Assembly (NCBI RefSeq): GCF_958450345.1
Contig: NC_088780.1
Coordinates: 32,201,667 to 32,265,666, forward strand
DNA length: 64,000 bases
Source of the DNA: Calliphora vicina
Lineage: Eukaryota > Arthropoda > Insecta > Diptera > Calliphoridae
Reading direction: 5' to 3'
In this document: positions 46,337 to 58,337 of the stretch, piece by piece
How positions within the stretch are numbered: position 1 is the stretch's first letter
Layout: the number at the start of each line of letters is the position of its first letter
Notes under the pieces: generated by a model
What the model saw: only the letters and a program-made list of their open reading frames with translations
What the model was told of the DNA's origin: nothing
Database searches by the model: none
Position numbers and translations under genes: made by a program

Positions 46337-46704
46337 CCCTCTAACCCGCAAGAGTGCCTTAAGGCATGTATTACAAAACTTCAATTATATCAAAAAGTAA
46401 TCACAATTTTATTTTAAATTCAACTATGACTTTAGTTACAGATTTGTTAACATTTCCCTCGAAAATCGAAATGCATTCTGACTTTTAGTTTTTGTGCTGC
46501 CAGCTGTTTTGTGAGTGATATCATAATTTTAGCACGTGAAATTTGTTGTGTAATTTTTTTTAAAATCAAAGTTTTACTAACTTTTAGCCCCCCGATCTAT
46601 TTGAAATAGTTTTTATTAGTTCTTTTTCAATAAAATCATATCAAAATTATAATTTTTTACACCTAAACCGGCAACAATGCTCTGAGGCACTCTTCACCTT
46701 TTTG
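46337..46704. mobile_element. piggyBac-like MITE, right terminus lost
   Basis: CCCTCTAACCCGCAAGAGTG follows TTAA at 46333-46336, the target and end type of piggyBac elements. An inner inverted repeat, AAGAGTGCCTTAAGGCAT (46350-46367) against ATGCTCTGAGGCACTCTT (about 46678-46695), supports a short non-autonomous element. No AGGG-TTAA right end is present; a hAT copy begins there at 46705. Confidence 0.5.
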
Positions 46705-47529
46705 CAGGAACCGTAAATGACGGTTATCCAGAAAATTTGAAATCAAAAAATCTCTATGTTAGAGTCAACGGAGACTTTTACTGTTATATACCAATAAATT
46801 CGAATTGACTTGCTCTTTCGGAATCTATGGTGATATTAAAAGAATTATTTCAACTCCACAGTTAACAGTTATTTTTCAGCGTAAAAATAAAAGTTCGCAT
46901 TAATCTCTTAAAAAATAAGTTTTAAATAGCCGTCAGAAAAAAAACTCATTTGAGGAATTTTATTTTTTCCTTCAGAAATAAAAACTCATTTGAGGAGTTT
47001 TATTTTTCCCGTCAATAAAATAAAAGTCATTTGAGAAGTTTTATTTTTCCCGTCAGAAAATAAAACTCTTTTCGTTTATTCTCTACTTTTTTCAGTATCT
47101 TTCTTTATTGAGTCTATCTGATATAATGTTTGTAGTGATTCATTTGTTTTAGAAAAAAAATAACAACAATTTGATAATAGGAATCAAACAATAACAAATT
47201 TCAATCCCAATTGATTTTATTTTAATGAAAAATTATTCAATTGCAATGCAAGGGGCTTTACAAATTGTAATGCTATGACCAGCGGCAAGCTTAGGTCTCA
47301 ATTAACATAAAATGAGTTTTATTTTCTGACGGAAAAAATTAAAGTCCTCAAATGACTTTTATTTTATGACGAAAAAAATAAATGTCCTCAAATGAGTTTT
47401 AATTTAAAACTCTTTTTTTTGAGATATTCATGCGAACTTTTATTTTTACGTTGAAAATTAACTGTTTTAGCTGGATTTTTACTTTTAAAGTCACAAAATA
47501 ACTGTTATAAAATAGCTTTTTTGATGTCT
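46705..47529. mobile_element. hAT-type MITE, copy lacking its right end
   Basis: Begins CAGGAACCGTAAATGACGGT and aligns with the element at 51423-52153 to about 47529, where the final 25 bp or so are missing. Inside is a 3-unit tandem repeat of about 46 bp (AAACTCATTTGAGGAGTTTT plus ATTTTTCCCGTCAGAAAATA) at 46930-47070. Inverted versions lie at 47310-47420. Confidence 0.75.
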
Positions 47530-47730
47530 CTGATTTAAGATTAATTTGAAAGATAATTTTGTGCTCTTTAGTCTACATAAATAAAATAAATATTTGCTTT
47601 CAAAATTTTTAAAATATTTTCCACATAAAATTAAAATGTTCTTCAAATAATCTTATGAAATGTTAACTGTCTAAATAACTAAATTAAACAATTTTTAATA
47701 TTTCTTTATATTATGAGAGCTTAACTATTT

Positions 47731-48030
47731 TATGGGACAGTTGTATGGGGGCTAGAAGAAATAATGAACTGATTCTAATCAAATTCAATAGGCTTAGACC
47801 TTGGGGAATTATTAAAGTTTGTGCCAAATTTTGTCAAATTATCTTTAAAATTGCGATCTACAGTTTGATTAGAAGATTTACATGGACGGACAGACGGGCG
47901 GACATGGCTTAATCGACTCCGAAAGTGATCCTAAGTAGATTGGTGTACTTTAAGGTGGGTATATTTTTGCACGTTACAAACATCAGCATTAATCCAATAT
48001 ACCCTACCCACTATGTTGTAGGGTATGAAA
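47731..48030 (+). repeat. Interspersed repeat family A, 5'-truncated
   Basis: Begins TATGGGACAGTTGTATGGGG and includes GACGGACAGACGGGCGGACA, CTTTAAGGTGGGTATA and ACCCACTATGTTGTAGGGTA. It matches the right half of 21508-22267. Confidence 0.75.
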
Positions 48031-48767
48031 AATTTTATTCGTGAATTTTATTTTTGAAATTTAAAAGAATAAAAATTAAAATGCCAAAGAACTGAAAACG
48101 GTAGATATATGTTTACAGAATATGGTAAAAATGGGAAGATCCAAGGCTAAAAACTTGTATTTTTAGTGTTCTTTTCATGATATATAAATACCTATAGTTG
48201 AATTAAAAATCACTGGAGTAAAACAGAATTAAATTTATAATATTCTATTGCTGAACTTTATTAATGAGATTAATATTGAACTCAGGAAAAACTGTAATAG
48301 TTCTTAGTTATAGTTCGCCGTTGTAACTAAGGATTTCCATTTGAAATTGTCACTTTTAGAAAAAGTTCTATTACTAGTTCTGTAACGAAATTGTTTGAAA
48401 TTGTCAACTATGGAACCATTTTCAAATGAAATTGATAAAAATACAAATTTATATTATAAAAAAATAGAAATCTAAATTCATATTTTGAAAATTCTAATTT
48501 TAAAAGAGAAAAGAGAATAATAATATTCAGAAAAACAAATTGAAAATAAGAAATCCCAATTCTTTCGTTCTTTAGCCGTCACTGTCACTTTCATTATAGG
48601 ATAATTCAAATCAAATGTTCACAAACACTATTCTCTATATCCTTCCTCCCATAAGCTATTTTCTTAATTCCAACACAATGTTAATATCGAGCAAATACAA
48701 ATTTAAAATAACAATTCCAAATTTATATTGAGAAAAAAAAATAATTGAAATTGAGAAATCGAAATTA

Positions 48768-49610
48768 ATATCGAATGCCTATATTCAAAACCCTCTATCT
48801 TTGATTTTCACGAAATGACTTTTTGATGGTAAAATGTTCAGTAAAACAGCCCTTATATATGGTGTGAATTTTATAACAAACATGTTTTTTTTTGCTGTTT
48901 TATTTGCCTTTTTGATATTTCTCTATCTTATACAAATATTTTTTCTTAATGGAAGACCCTCTCATAGATAATAGACATAGAGCGGAAACTCTCCTGTCAA
49001 AGACCTAACTCAGTTGTCAGAAACCTAAGTGGTGAGAATGTATTAGTAGAAAAAACTATGTGAAAACAAATGCAACTCTCGTATGTGTGATTATTTTGAG
49101 TAATTTTTTTGTTTGAGTTTTTTTCTAGTTTCCGCTCTATGTTTTTCTATGGACCCTCTCCTCTATCTTTTCAAAAAAATATATTTTTAAATATTTTTTT
49201 GAAATAATTTCTTGAATCAAACTTCAAAAAAATTTACAAAAGTAAAATAAAAACATTTTTTCTAAAATTTTTTGTTTAATATTGTATTATTAGACGCTAT
49301 CTTAAATAAATCACGTTAAAAACTGACATATGGCATAAATAAAATCTAAATAATTAATTTTTATTAAAGTGCAAACCCCTCTATCTGATCATTTCGTACA
49401 TACACATTGAATATTTTTGAAAAGCAAAACCCTCTATCTATCAAAAAGTCCACAATAATGCAAAATTTTAAAAAACAATTGTATGTAAGACTGAATTGCT
49501 TTAAAAAAATATTGTAGAATACCGAATTTTAATAACTCAACAAGTTTTTTGGCTCTCCTGAAAAGTTATGTTTTTCAAGATAAAGGGTTTTGAATATAGG
49601 CCCTCGATAT
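48768..49610. mobile_element. Non-autonomous DNA element with 34-bp TIRs
   Basis: Left end ATATCGAATGCCTATATTCA plus AAACCCTCTATCTT; the right end read inward is ATATCGAGGGCCTATATTCA plus AAACCCTTTATCTT. Only three differences occur over 34 bp. CCCTCTATC recurs internally. No target duplication is clear and no protein is encoded. A smaller MITE is nested at 48976-49141. Confidence 0.75.
48976..49141. mobile_element. Nested MITE, 166 bp
   Basis: Perfect 15-bp terminal inverted repeats CATAGAGCGGAAACT (48976-48990) and AGTTTCCGCTCTATG (49127-49141). It lies wholly inside the larger element at 48768-49610. No obvious target duplication. Confidence 0.75.
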
Positions 49611-51414
49611 GCAGAAAATGATAGTTAAAATTAAGAAAACCAATATTAATATTGAGAAATATTAAATTTCTATTGGGATTAAAAAAACTTAAATTCAAAA
49701 GTGTATTAAAAAATTGTTTATACAAATTGTTATTTTTTCGATCTAAATTAATTAATTTAATTTTTCAATTTGTGTTTTCTTAATATTATTTTCGATTTCT
49801 TGATTTCAATTGGTTTTTTCTCAATATTAATTTGATATAAATGAAAAATTACTCTCTGACTTTTTTACACTTGGCTATAGTTTGTTAAAAATGCAACTTT
49901 TGGTGGAATTTTTATTCTCAATTTCAATTTGTTTTTCCCAATACTAAATTATTTTTCTGAATTTCAATTTATTTCTTTATATCAATTTGAATTTCTTGTT
50001 TACAAATTGAATTGAAAATTATGTAGTTCTAAAGAATTTATATTTCCAAATTCCCCAAGCCCAGAATTAAACATTTCGAGAACTAAGGGAGTAAATTTTC
50101 ACCTTTACACACTGTGTAACAGGTTAAGGAAGTAACACAAATGTTCTGGATAAAAGACGATATCTAAAATATAATAAAGACTGTTTGTATAAAACCCCTC
50201 TCAAAAGACTGTTAAAGAATTTAAAAACATATTTTTTTTAATCTCCAACAATTTATTACTTGTTTTAGTTTATTAAATATTTTCTTAAATAAATAAATTA
50301 AACTAACTAATTACTAAACATTATTTAGTAAATTTTTTCTTGTCTACCAAAACCTCCCACAATTTTATTCCTCTAATTTCTAACACTTTTTCTTTAACAA
50401 AAAATCCAACAAACGCATTTTATTTATTTGCACCAAAATAAAAGTGCGGAAAACACTTTAAAACAATTAAAAATTTCTATAATTAATTGAATATAATTAT
50501 TTAAAACTAAACAACAGCAATTATTATTAGCTAAAGTTAAGAGAGACAAAAAAATAAAAGAAAAGAAAAGCTAAAAAAGAAACCATTTTTCACCAGCAGG
50601 AATTAAAAGCAAAACAACACAAATAAAATGACAAATAATTTTTAATCGTTTTTTTTTCATAAAGTGTAATTTTCTTTATGCATTTTAGTAAGGAAAATTA
50701 AAAAAAAAGAATATATATAAGCAATTTAACACACAAAATTTTGCGTATCTAAAATACGTTTGTTTTCAAATATTTTTTTTATTTACATGTGCAAGTTTTT
50801 GTTTAAGAAAATCTGTTAAAGATCTTTTTTCATTTAAATTTTTTTTCTTAATTTTTTTTTTATTATTTATTTGCATATAAAGATTTTTAGAGGCCAAGTG
50901 TAAAATGAATAGTTTTAAAATACAAACAAATATTGCTTTAAATCATTTATAAAAAAATACAGTTTTACGTAGCAAAAAAAAAAAATAGAAAAGAAATAAT
51001 AATGAAAATGTGCAGCAACGAGTGAGTTACTTTAAAAGCAGACTACTTATAATTGTAAAACCCCAACAAAAAATAATTGATTTGAAATTTGGTTATTATT
51101 AGACAAAGAAATCAAGAGTGTAGGAAATTAAACGATTATTCGGTTGGTTAATTAATCTAACTCAATTTTTATGCTTATATAATAGCGAAAATATCGTAAG
51201 TACTTAATAATAAACTTTATAGGCTGCTACTTGTTACACCTATGACATTTCAATAGGTTATGTAAGGATCCTAAGATACAGATTTGCTTTAAAAAATATA
51301 TTGTTGGTTAAGATATTTTTGCTGTTAGGGGTCGATACGTTTTTTGACAGAGAGAAATTTCTCTTATAAATTGGTACATTTTGACTGAATATTTTACACA
51401 TTTTGTTTGATTTG
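49611..51414. other. AT-rich intergenic, no gene seen
   Basis: 49620-50030 contains degenerate ATTGAAATT/GAGAAA strings that mirror 48420-48770 in opposite orientation. The rest is A/T homopolymer-rich with no domain. Confidence 0.5.
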
Positions 51415-51422
51415 GTTATAAA

Positions 51423-52153
51423 CAGGGACCGTAAATAACGATTTTCCAGAAAATTTGAAATCAAAAAATCTCTATGTTAGAGTCAACGGAGACCTATACT
51501 GTTATATACCAATAGATTAGTATTAAGGTGCTCTTCCACAGTTAACAATTATTTTTCAACGTAAAAATAAAAGTTCGCATGAAACACTTAAAAAGGAGTT
51601 TTAAAGAGCCATCATAAAAAAAACTCATTTGAGGAGTTTTATTTTTTCCGTCAAAAAATAAAACTCTTTTCGTTTATTTTTTTACTTTGTTTCAGTATCA
51701 TTCTTTATTTAGCCTATCTGATATAATGCTTGTAGTAATTTATTTGTTTAAGAGAAATAAACAACAATAATTTGATAATAGGCATCAAACAATAAGAAAT
51801 TAAAATCCCACTTGATTTTATTTTAATGCAAAATTATTCAATTGCAATGCAAGGGGCTTTACAAAATTTAATGATCTGACCAGCGGCAAGCTATAGGTGT
51901 CAATTTACATAAATTGAGTTTTATTTTCTGACTGGAAAAATAAAACTCTTCAAATGAGTTTTATTTTATGAAAAGTCCTCAACTGAGTTTTTTATGACGG
52001 AAAAAAATAAAACTCTTTTTTTAAGAATTTCATGCGAACTTTTATTTTCACGTTGAAAAATAACTGTTTTAGATGGATTTTTATTTTTAAAGTCACAAAA
52101 TAACTGTTATAAAATAACTTTTTTGATATCACTTATAACTGTTACAGTCCCTG
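51423..52153. mobile_element. hAT-type MITE, perfect TSD GTTATAAA
   Basis: Ends CAGGGACCGTAAATAACGAT and, inward from the right, CAGGGACTGTAACAGTTATA. The perfect 8-bp duplication GTTATAAA is at 51415-51422 and 52154-52161. Internally, AAACTCATTTGAGGAGTTTT-type blocks occur on the left and inverted on the right. No transposase frame. Sister copy at 46705-47529. Confidence 0.9.
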
Positions 52154-52379
52154 GTTATAAATTTATAAAGGAATTTTAATTTGCCACCATTTATGCAGTA
52201 AAGTGTGCAGTAAAGTGTGGCCAAACAAAAAAGAAAAACAAAAGATTTTGACAGCTGACAGTTTAGGTTTAATGAAACTGGAGCATTATACGAGATAATA
52301 ACACGTTTGTTGAACAATATTTCAAAAATAATCAAAGTTTGGAGGTAACAGTTTCGATTAAAGTTATCCTAAGTAATGA

Positions 52380-54030
52380 ATCATATTTTCACCTTGATCT
52401 CTTTGTGAATCATCAAAATTGTCACAATTCGATGTTCAGACAACCAACATTATCGAAAAACTAATACATTCATAACGTGTCAGTGTTTGGAGCGGCATTG
52501 AACTTATTCGAAAATGAAGCTGGTCAAGCATAGACTGTTACTGATGCTCGATATTGTGATCGGATAACAAAAATCTTTCTGATTTACTTGAATATTATTA
52601 GTGTGGTTGATTGTAGATTGAACAAGACGATATCACAGCCAGTACAGCCTGTGAAATAATTCAAATACTACATGAAAAATGTACTTATCGTGTTCTCTTT
52701 TATTTCGGTGATCATTATGCCAACAATCCCAAAACCAGCCTGGGGTTCAGAGAACCCACAAGTGTTTATCGTACATCAAATGCATTCACATTGTCACTGT
52801 ATTACTGTTTGTTGGGAATGTTAGCCTGGAGGCATGATTGGACCAAACTTCTTTTCAAATAAGGCTGATCAAGCAGTGACCGTTACTGAAGCTTGATATC
52901 GCTACATGAGAACAGAGTTCCATTGGCTGAGGGATCTGAGAACCCACATGTGTTTATCGAAAAACAAATGCATCTACATAATCACTGAGTCACTGTTTGT
53001 TGCGAATTTTGGCCTGGAGGCATGATTGGACTAAAATTCTTTTCAAATTAGGCTGATCAAGCAGTGACTGTTACTGGTGCTTGATATTGCTACATGAGAA
53101 CAGAGTTCTATTTGGCTAAATTGTATGATATTGATGTGAATGACATGTGAAACCATTCAATAACTAATTACAATCTAATTTCGTTGATCATAATTGGCCC
53201 CTAGATCACGTGATTTAACTCAAATGAATTTCGTTTAATGGGATTATTTAAATTCAAATTTCTATGCCAACAATACCACAAGCTGCTAGAGGTTCAGAGA
53301 ATCCACATGTGATTGTCGAAAAACAAATACATCCACATTGTCACTGAGTCACCTGGAGGCATGATCGAACCAAATTCCTTTTCATATAAGGCTGATCAAG
53401 CTGTGACTGTTATTGGTGCTTGATATCGAGACATGAGTTATATTTGCCTAAATTGTGTGGTATTGATGTGGACAATATGTGAAACCATTCGATAACTGCA
53501 TGAGACATTTCCTGGTTCACTACTTTCCCGTTTTGGTGATCAGAATTATCTCCTTAGATCGAGTGATTTAGCACTATTGAATTTCTTTTCATGGGAATAT
53601 TTGAAGTCAAAAGTCTTTGGCAACAGGACTTGCATCGCAATTCTGTAATGGCAACGACAAATAAAAAGTTCTAGTTAACCCAGATCGATAATTGTTTTGG
53701 ATTTAGTTTTATAACATAAATAATAGTTGGGTTTAAAATTAAAAAAAATTACCATAAATAATTTGTTTATTTACAGAATTGCGGTACTGATCGTGTACTC
53801 TATCGTTACGGTAATCTGCATTGACCCTCTCTGTCGTGTGATTTGAAACCATTGGATTTCTTTTTAAGGGGTTATTTAAAGTCAAGCCCACAGCGCGACA
53901 GGTTGTTTGAATAAGACAATTTACCGCTGCATCAATGAAATTCCACCAAAATTATTATAATTTGCCCGATGATTCTATAGAAGAATAACAATCTAAAGAA
54001 GAAAGCTGTACTTTCTATTTAATTCAAAGC
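52380..54030 (+). pseudogene. Mariner-related transposase relic with tandem internal copies
   Basis: The plus strand carries repeated decayed copies of one segment of the WPPRSCDLTP-type transposase: WPGGMIGLKFF, ADQAVTVTGA and HEN/HMR-like blocks. They occur near 52500, 52830, 53010 and 53350, with ENPHVFIEKQMH-like lead-ins. Downstream, SDLALLNFFSWEYLKSKVFG near 53570 and a second SCDLxPLDF-like block near 53840 represent the C-terminal half. Frames are broken everywhere. Unit spacing is about 180-330 bp, so it looks like a locally amplified relic. Confidence 0.65.
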
Positions 54031-54353
54031 TTACGTGCGTTTTGTTACACTCTTTAGTAAACTTCCTTCAAGTCTCTGAAAAAAGTTGAACTGAAAAGTT
54101 GAATCTGCCTATTATGCCTCAAAATACCAATCAGTTTCATTGACAGCCATTTTAAATGCTTTCATTTAAGAACCCACTCGCTTTAAGTTCTATCAGCTTT
54201 GGGATACCCTTTAGCCTAGGCATAAAGTTGAGCCAGCAAAAAGATGCTTCTAGAAATTTGCCTCATCTACTCCTCAAAATACCGACCTGTTTTTTGCTTC
54301 TCCATCTGAAATTCACTCATTTAAGAAACCACTCGCAGGTGGCCGCATAGACT

Positions 54354-54591
54354 ATATGAGGAGCCGCAGAGCAAAAGGTACTTTTTCGCACATTTCAAAT
54401 TTTTGGGAAAATGAGTTTTATTTATTTCGCCCCCTTAAAAAACTGCATGAACCTGTAAATGGTAACCAATTTCTTACTTATCAATAGATACATCTAACTG
54501 CCATAAGTCACCACATTAATTGTTAAGAATGTTTGATATAAAACCCTTTTAATATCGGAAAAAGTACCTTTTGTTCTGCGGCTCCTCATAT
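54354..54591. mobile_element. MITE with TIR ATATGAGGAGCCGCAG
   Basis: Left ATATGAGGAGCCGCAGAGCA with AAAGGTACTTTTTC; the right end read inward is ATATGAGGAGCCGCAGAACA with AAAGGTACTTTTTC. About 34 bp are nearly perfect inverted repeats in a 238-bp element. Fragments of the family are at 44849 and near 60815. Confidence 0.8.
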
Positions 54592-54603
54592 TATAATGTA
54601 CTA

Positions 54604-54650
54604 GACTATTAGTCTAATGGTTGCGGGTTCAATTCCTGTCAAAGACAAAT
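54604..54650 (+). repeat. tRNA-derived SINE-like fragment
   Basis: GGTTCAATTCC at 54626-54636 is a perfect pol III B-box, preceded by TAGTCTAATGGTTGCG. No full cloverleaf can be drawn. It resembles the minus-strand fragment at 2080-2135. Confidence 0.4.
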
Positions 54651-56654
54651 ACAGTTTCCAGAAAATAAAAAATTCTTCCCAGTTTGTAATTGTTTGAATA
54701 AAAACGAACAATTTCTTCAACTTGTTGCAAGTTCGATACCAATTTCAAATTTAATTGTGGGCACTAAGCACTTCTATATATATTTTCTTGTTGTTGCGAT
54801 AATTTTTTCACAAATCACAACATGTGCAGTTGGTTTTTTTCGCTTCTCTGTTTTTTGTTTCTTGCAGGAAAATTAGATTTTTTTTGTTGTATGTTTTTGT
54901 TCGTACTTTTCCAAAATTGAAAAAAAAAAAACTATTAATGAAAAGAAAAGATAGAGATATTTTCGTATTTGTGTATACAGTTTAGTGTAAATAAACGTTT
55001 TTACAGATTTTTTTTCTTATGGATTTCTAATACGAAAATTAGCAGCTACAACAAAAGTAAATATTTAACGTTTTAAGATAAATGCATAAATGGGGTAAAC
55101 AAAGAATTATTTAAGCACTACACGATTTATACAAAATATCTATAAAGATGATTTAAATTAACATTCAATAAATAAAAAAGTAAAATAAACCCTATACAGA
55201 TCTGGTTTTATTAGTTTAAAACTGAGAACTACTGCAAGATCAAAGTTGCAATGTCACAAACCCCTCACCATTACCTATCTATACCCTTAACCTTGATGGT
55301 AGGGTGTTTATTATTAAAAAATATTTATAGTTGTGAACAAAAAAGTGCAGTGCAGCAAAAAAAAACAAAATTTTCATTAAATAAAAATGCTTTAGTTCTG
55401 GTATTTTTCCTATGAAAATCTATAATATACATAGATATTTGTTTATTTAGAAAAAAAAATTATATATATATTTTAACAAAAATGTTTTTTTTCGTTGTTC
55501 TTTCTGTACGGTGGTGCATTATTTGAAAATAAAGCCAAAAGACGTAAATGCTAAAATTTATGCATTTTTTACAAAAAAAGAAAAAGAAATTTAAAAAAAA
55601 AACTCAAAAAATTCTAGTAAGTTTTTTGATGATTGAAAAGATTATTACAGCGAAGGCAAGAGCGTGGTAAAATAGAAGAGGGGTCAATATATTTTAAATT
55701 AATTCATTCAAAAATTAACAAAATATTTTTGAAACGAACAGACTGTAAACAAAGTTTTGTGTTTTAATAAATCAGAAATGACGAAATAAAGTTTTTAAGA
55801 GAGGATAAAAGGGAGATCTTTCCCCTTTTTAATTTCTATTATAGCTACAGCTCTGCTTACTATTATGACAAACGTTTCAACAAAGACAAAAAAAAATTAA
55901 ACAATTAGATTTTTAGACATCTTCATAATAAATGTATCAAAAAAAAAAAAAGATGACAAAAAGCACTAAAATTGATGATTAGTATTTGACGAAAACATGA
56001 AAATAAAACGCGCGAATGAATATTTAACAAAATTATGACAAATAAGTATGAGAAAAAACAAAAAATTTTAAAATATAGGGTTAACTTATAATTAATTCAT
56101 TGTTAAGGGGGCTTTATAAAGTTTTTTCTTTAAGCTTTTACACTTTTTAATGCCCCTTCAGCGAAACAGCAATAAGATGTGTAAAAATATATCCTGTTTT
56201 TTATCAAAAATGCATGATCGTTTAGGGATGTATGGAAATTTTGTTTTATAAACCTTTGATAAATTGAAGTGTTTATTTCAAAAACCAGTTAAGCAGCAAA
56301 TTAAAAATTTTGAAAACATCCTAGCAACCTAAAAAATAATTTTACAAAATGTTAAAATGATTTTTTTTTATATGTATTAATATATATTTAATAAATAAAG
56401 TTTGCACTTAACTGGTTTCTGAAATAAACAACCACCACTATTGAAAATTTCATATGAAATATTCGAATTTTATTAGGAACATCAAAAATAACATCATTCA
56501 TTTATTTATACATATTTGTTCTGCATTCTGCTTCCGTTGTAGGCCTTTGAAAAATATTCCCATAAAACTCTTCATATCCAACCAAGTAGGGGTTTAGAGC
56601 TTGTAAATCTCTTAATTTTTACACATTTATTGAGACCTACAACATTTATGAAAA
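54651..56654. other. AT-rich intergenic, no gene seen
   Basis: Two kilobases of A/T-rich DNA with homopolymers. No domain, RNA gene or paired transposon end recognised. Confidence 0.5.
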
Positions 56655-57235
56655 AAAAACAAGTAAGAGAGCTTTATTCGGCTGTGCCGAATCTTATATA
56701 CCCTTCACCAAATTATACTTCAAAATACAAATTTTAAATATTTTTAGGTAAACAAAATTTATTTTTTTTGCAGTTTCTTAATTTTTTAGAAAAATTTTTT
56801 TTTTCGAATTGGTTTTTTAAATTTAAAATTTTTTTGGTTTTTTCAATTTATTTTTTAATATTTAGAGAAAAAAACTTTTGTGAAAAAAATTGGGTTAAAA
56901 AATATTTTTCCGATTTTAACCCATTGTATGTCGAACTTACTATGGTTTTATATACGTCATTGCAAAGGTCTTTGAAATATCTATCATTAGGTATCCATAT
57001 TGTCTATATTAATGACTTAGTAATCCAGATATAGGTCAAAAATAGGTAAAAAATCGAGGTTGTCCTGGTTTTAAATAGCAAACTTCTCGAAAGCTTGTTT
57101 GACAAAATTATTGAAGATTTGGATCGCGAAGATATCTGGGGTCTTCAGAAAATTGATTTCTAGGGTCGGAAATGAAAAATTTAGAAATTGCAAACGGAAT
57201 GACAAACTTATATAGGGTATAAAATACATTATGGC
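56655..57235 (-). repeat. Interspersed repeat family B
   Basis: Begins AACAAGTAAGAGAGCTTTAT, TCGGCTGTGCCGAATCTTAT and CCCTTCACCAAATTATACTT; it ends AATGACAAACTTATATAGGG. Reverse-orientation relative of 26630-27195, with the GTCCGTCTGTC segment deleted. Confidence 0.75.
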
Positions 57236-58199
57236 CTAGTATTACATAGCCTGAAACCAGTCAAGCGCTGCTACTTGACTTCTCTCTGCACTAAACAAGG
57301 ATTTCTCGGAGGCAGTATTTTTTTTTGCATTAAACGATGGATTTACCTTTACAAAACATTAATTGCCCAATAACTTAATTTTGGATTTTTTATTGCTTGA
57401 CTTGTTTTTGAAATAAACTATTCAATTACAGACAATATTTAAATTAGATATCATTGGAAAGGGCATTTTAGGAAAACGCTAAACAGTTGTTAATATTTTT
57501 GTACTTTTTGTGGTACTACTTTTAAAACAGCTTTTTCTTAATTTTTTAAAATAGGTTAAGGTTTAATGAATTTCGAATTATTTCAAGAATAATTTTTGAA
57601 ACAATGACAAAATTAAAAATAGCAAGTAACTTAAAAGTATTTAGGCAAAACAAAAAAGTGAAACAATTTATTTCAAAAGTATCAAAATCCTTTTTCGTTT
57701 GCGATATTGATTCACATTACGCACCTGATAAATATGTATTGGAATGATTCACCGATACTATTATGATACCAGTAAAAAAAGTACCACACGAAAGTACAAA
57801 AAATCCTTAGCAAACAAACTCAACTATATTTTGAAAATAAATGTAAAAGTACCCAAAAAATACTTTAGAGATAAAAACTTTAGAGCTATTGAAAAAATCA
57901 GTTAGCGAAGTACAAATAAAGGTGATTCTTTTAGAGTTATTTTCATTTGTCTTCTTATTTTTATTCAGACATCTTGGAAAACTCAAACCGCATTCAGCTG
58001 TATTAAAATCAGTGTTCTGTAAGAAATGTTTTTCGTGCAACATTTCGCATTCCTGATCTGTTCACTGGCCACCTAGATATCACACCTAAGGATAATGATG
58101 TGAAGTCAAAAGTCAGCTACGATTTAAGAAACCAACATTACTCGCGTCCACCAGACCTTAAAATTAAGAGTTAATCAATTCAAATCAAATTTCGCTCCA
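57236..58199. other. Intergenic, nothing recognised
   Basis: No recognisable domain or paired repeat ends. Confidence 0.45.
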
Positions 58200-58337
58200 A
58201 ATAAGTTCTATATATACGGTAATCATGTTACCTAATTTTATGATGATCGGTCCATAATTAGTTATAGCTCCCATACAAGGCCCGCTTCCGAAAATCATTT
58301 TAACGAGCATAAATCTTTTAATCATTTTGGTATCCAC

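Noticed and set aside
54604..54650. Possible functional tRNA gene
   Set aside because: A perfect B-box exists, but no acceptor stem or anticodon arm can be paired; SINE-like fragment is the safer call.
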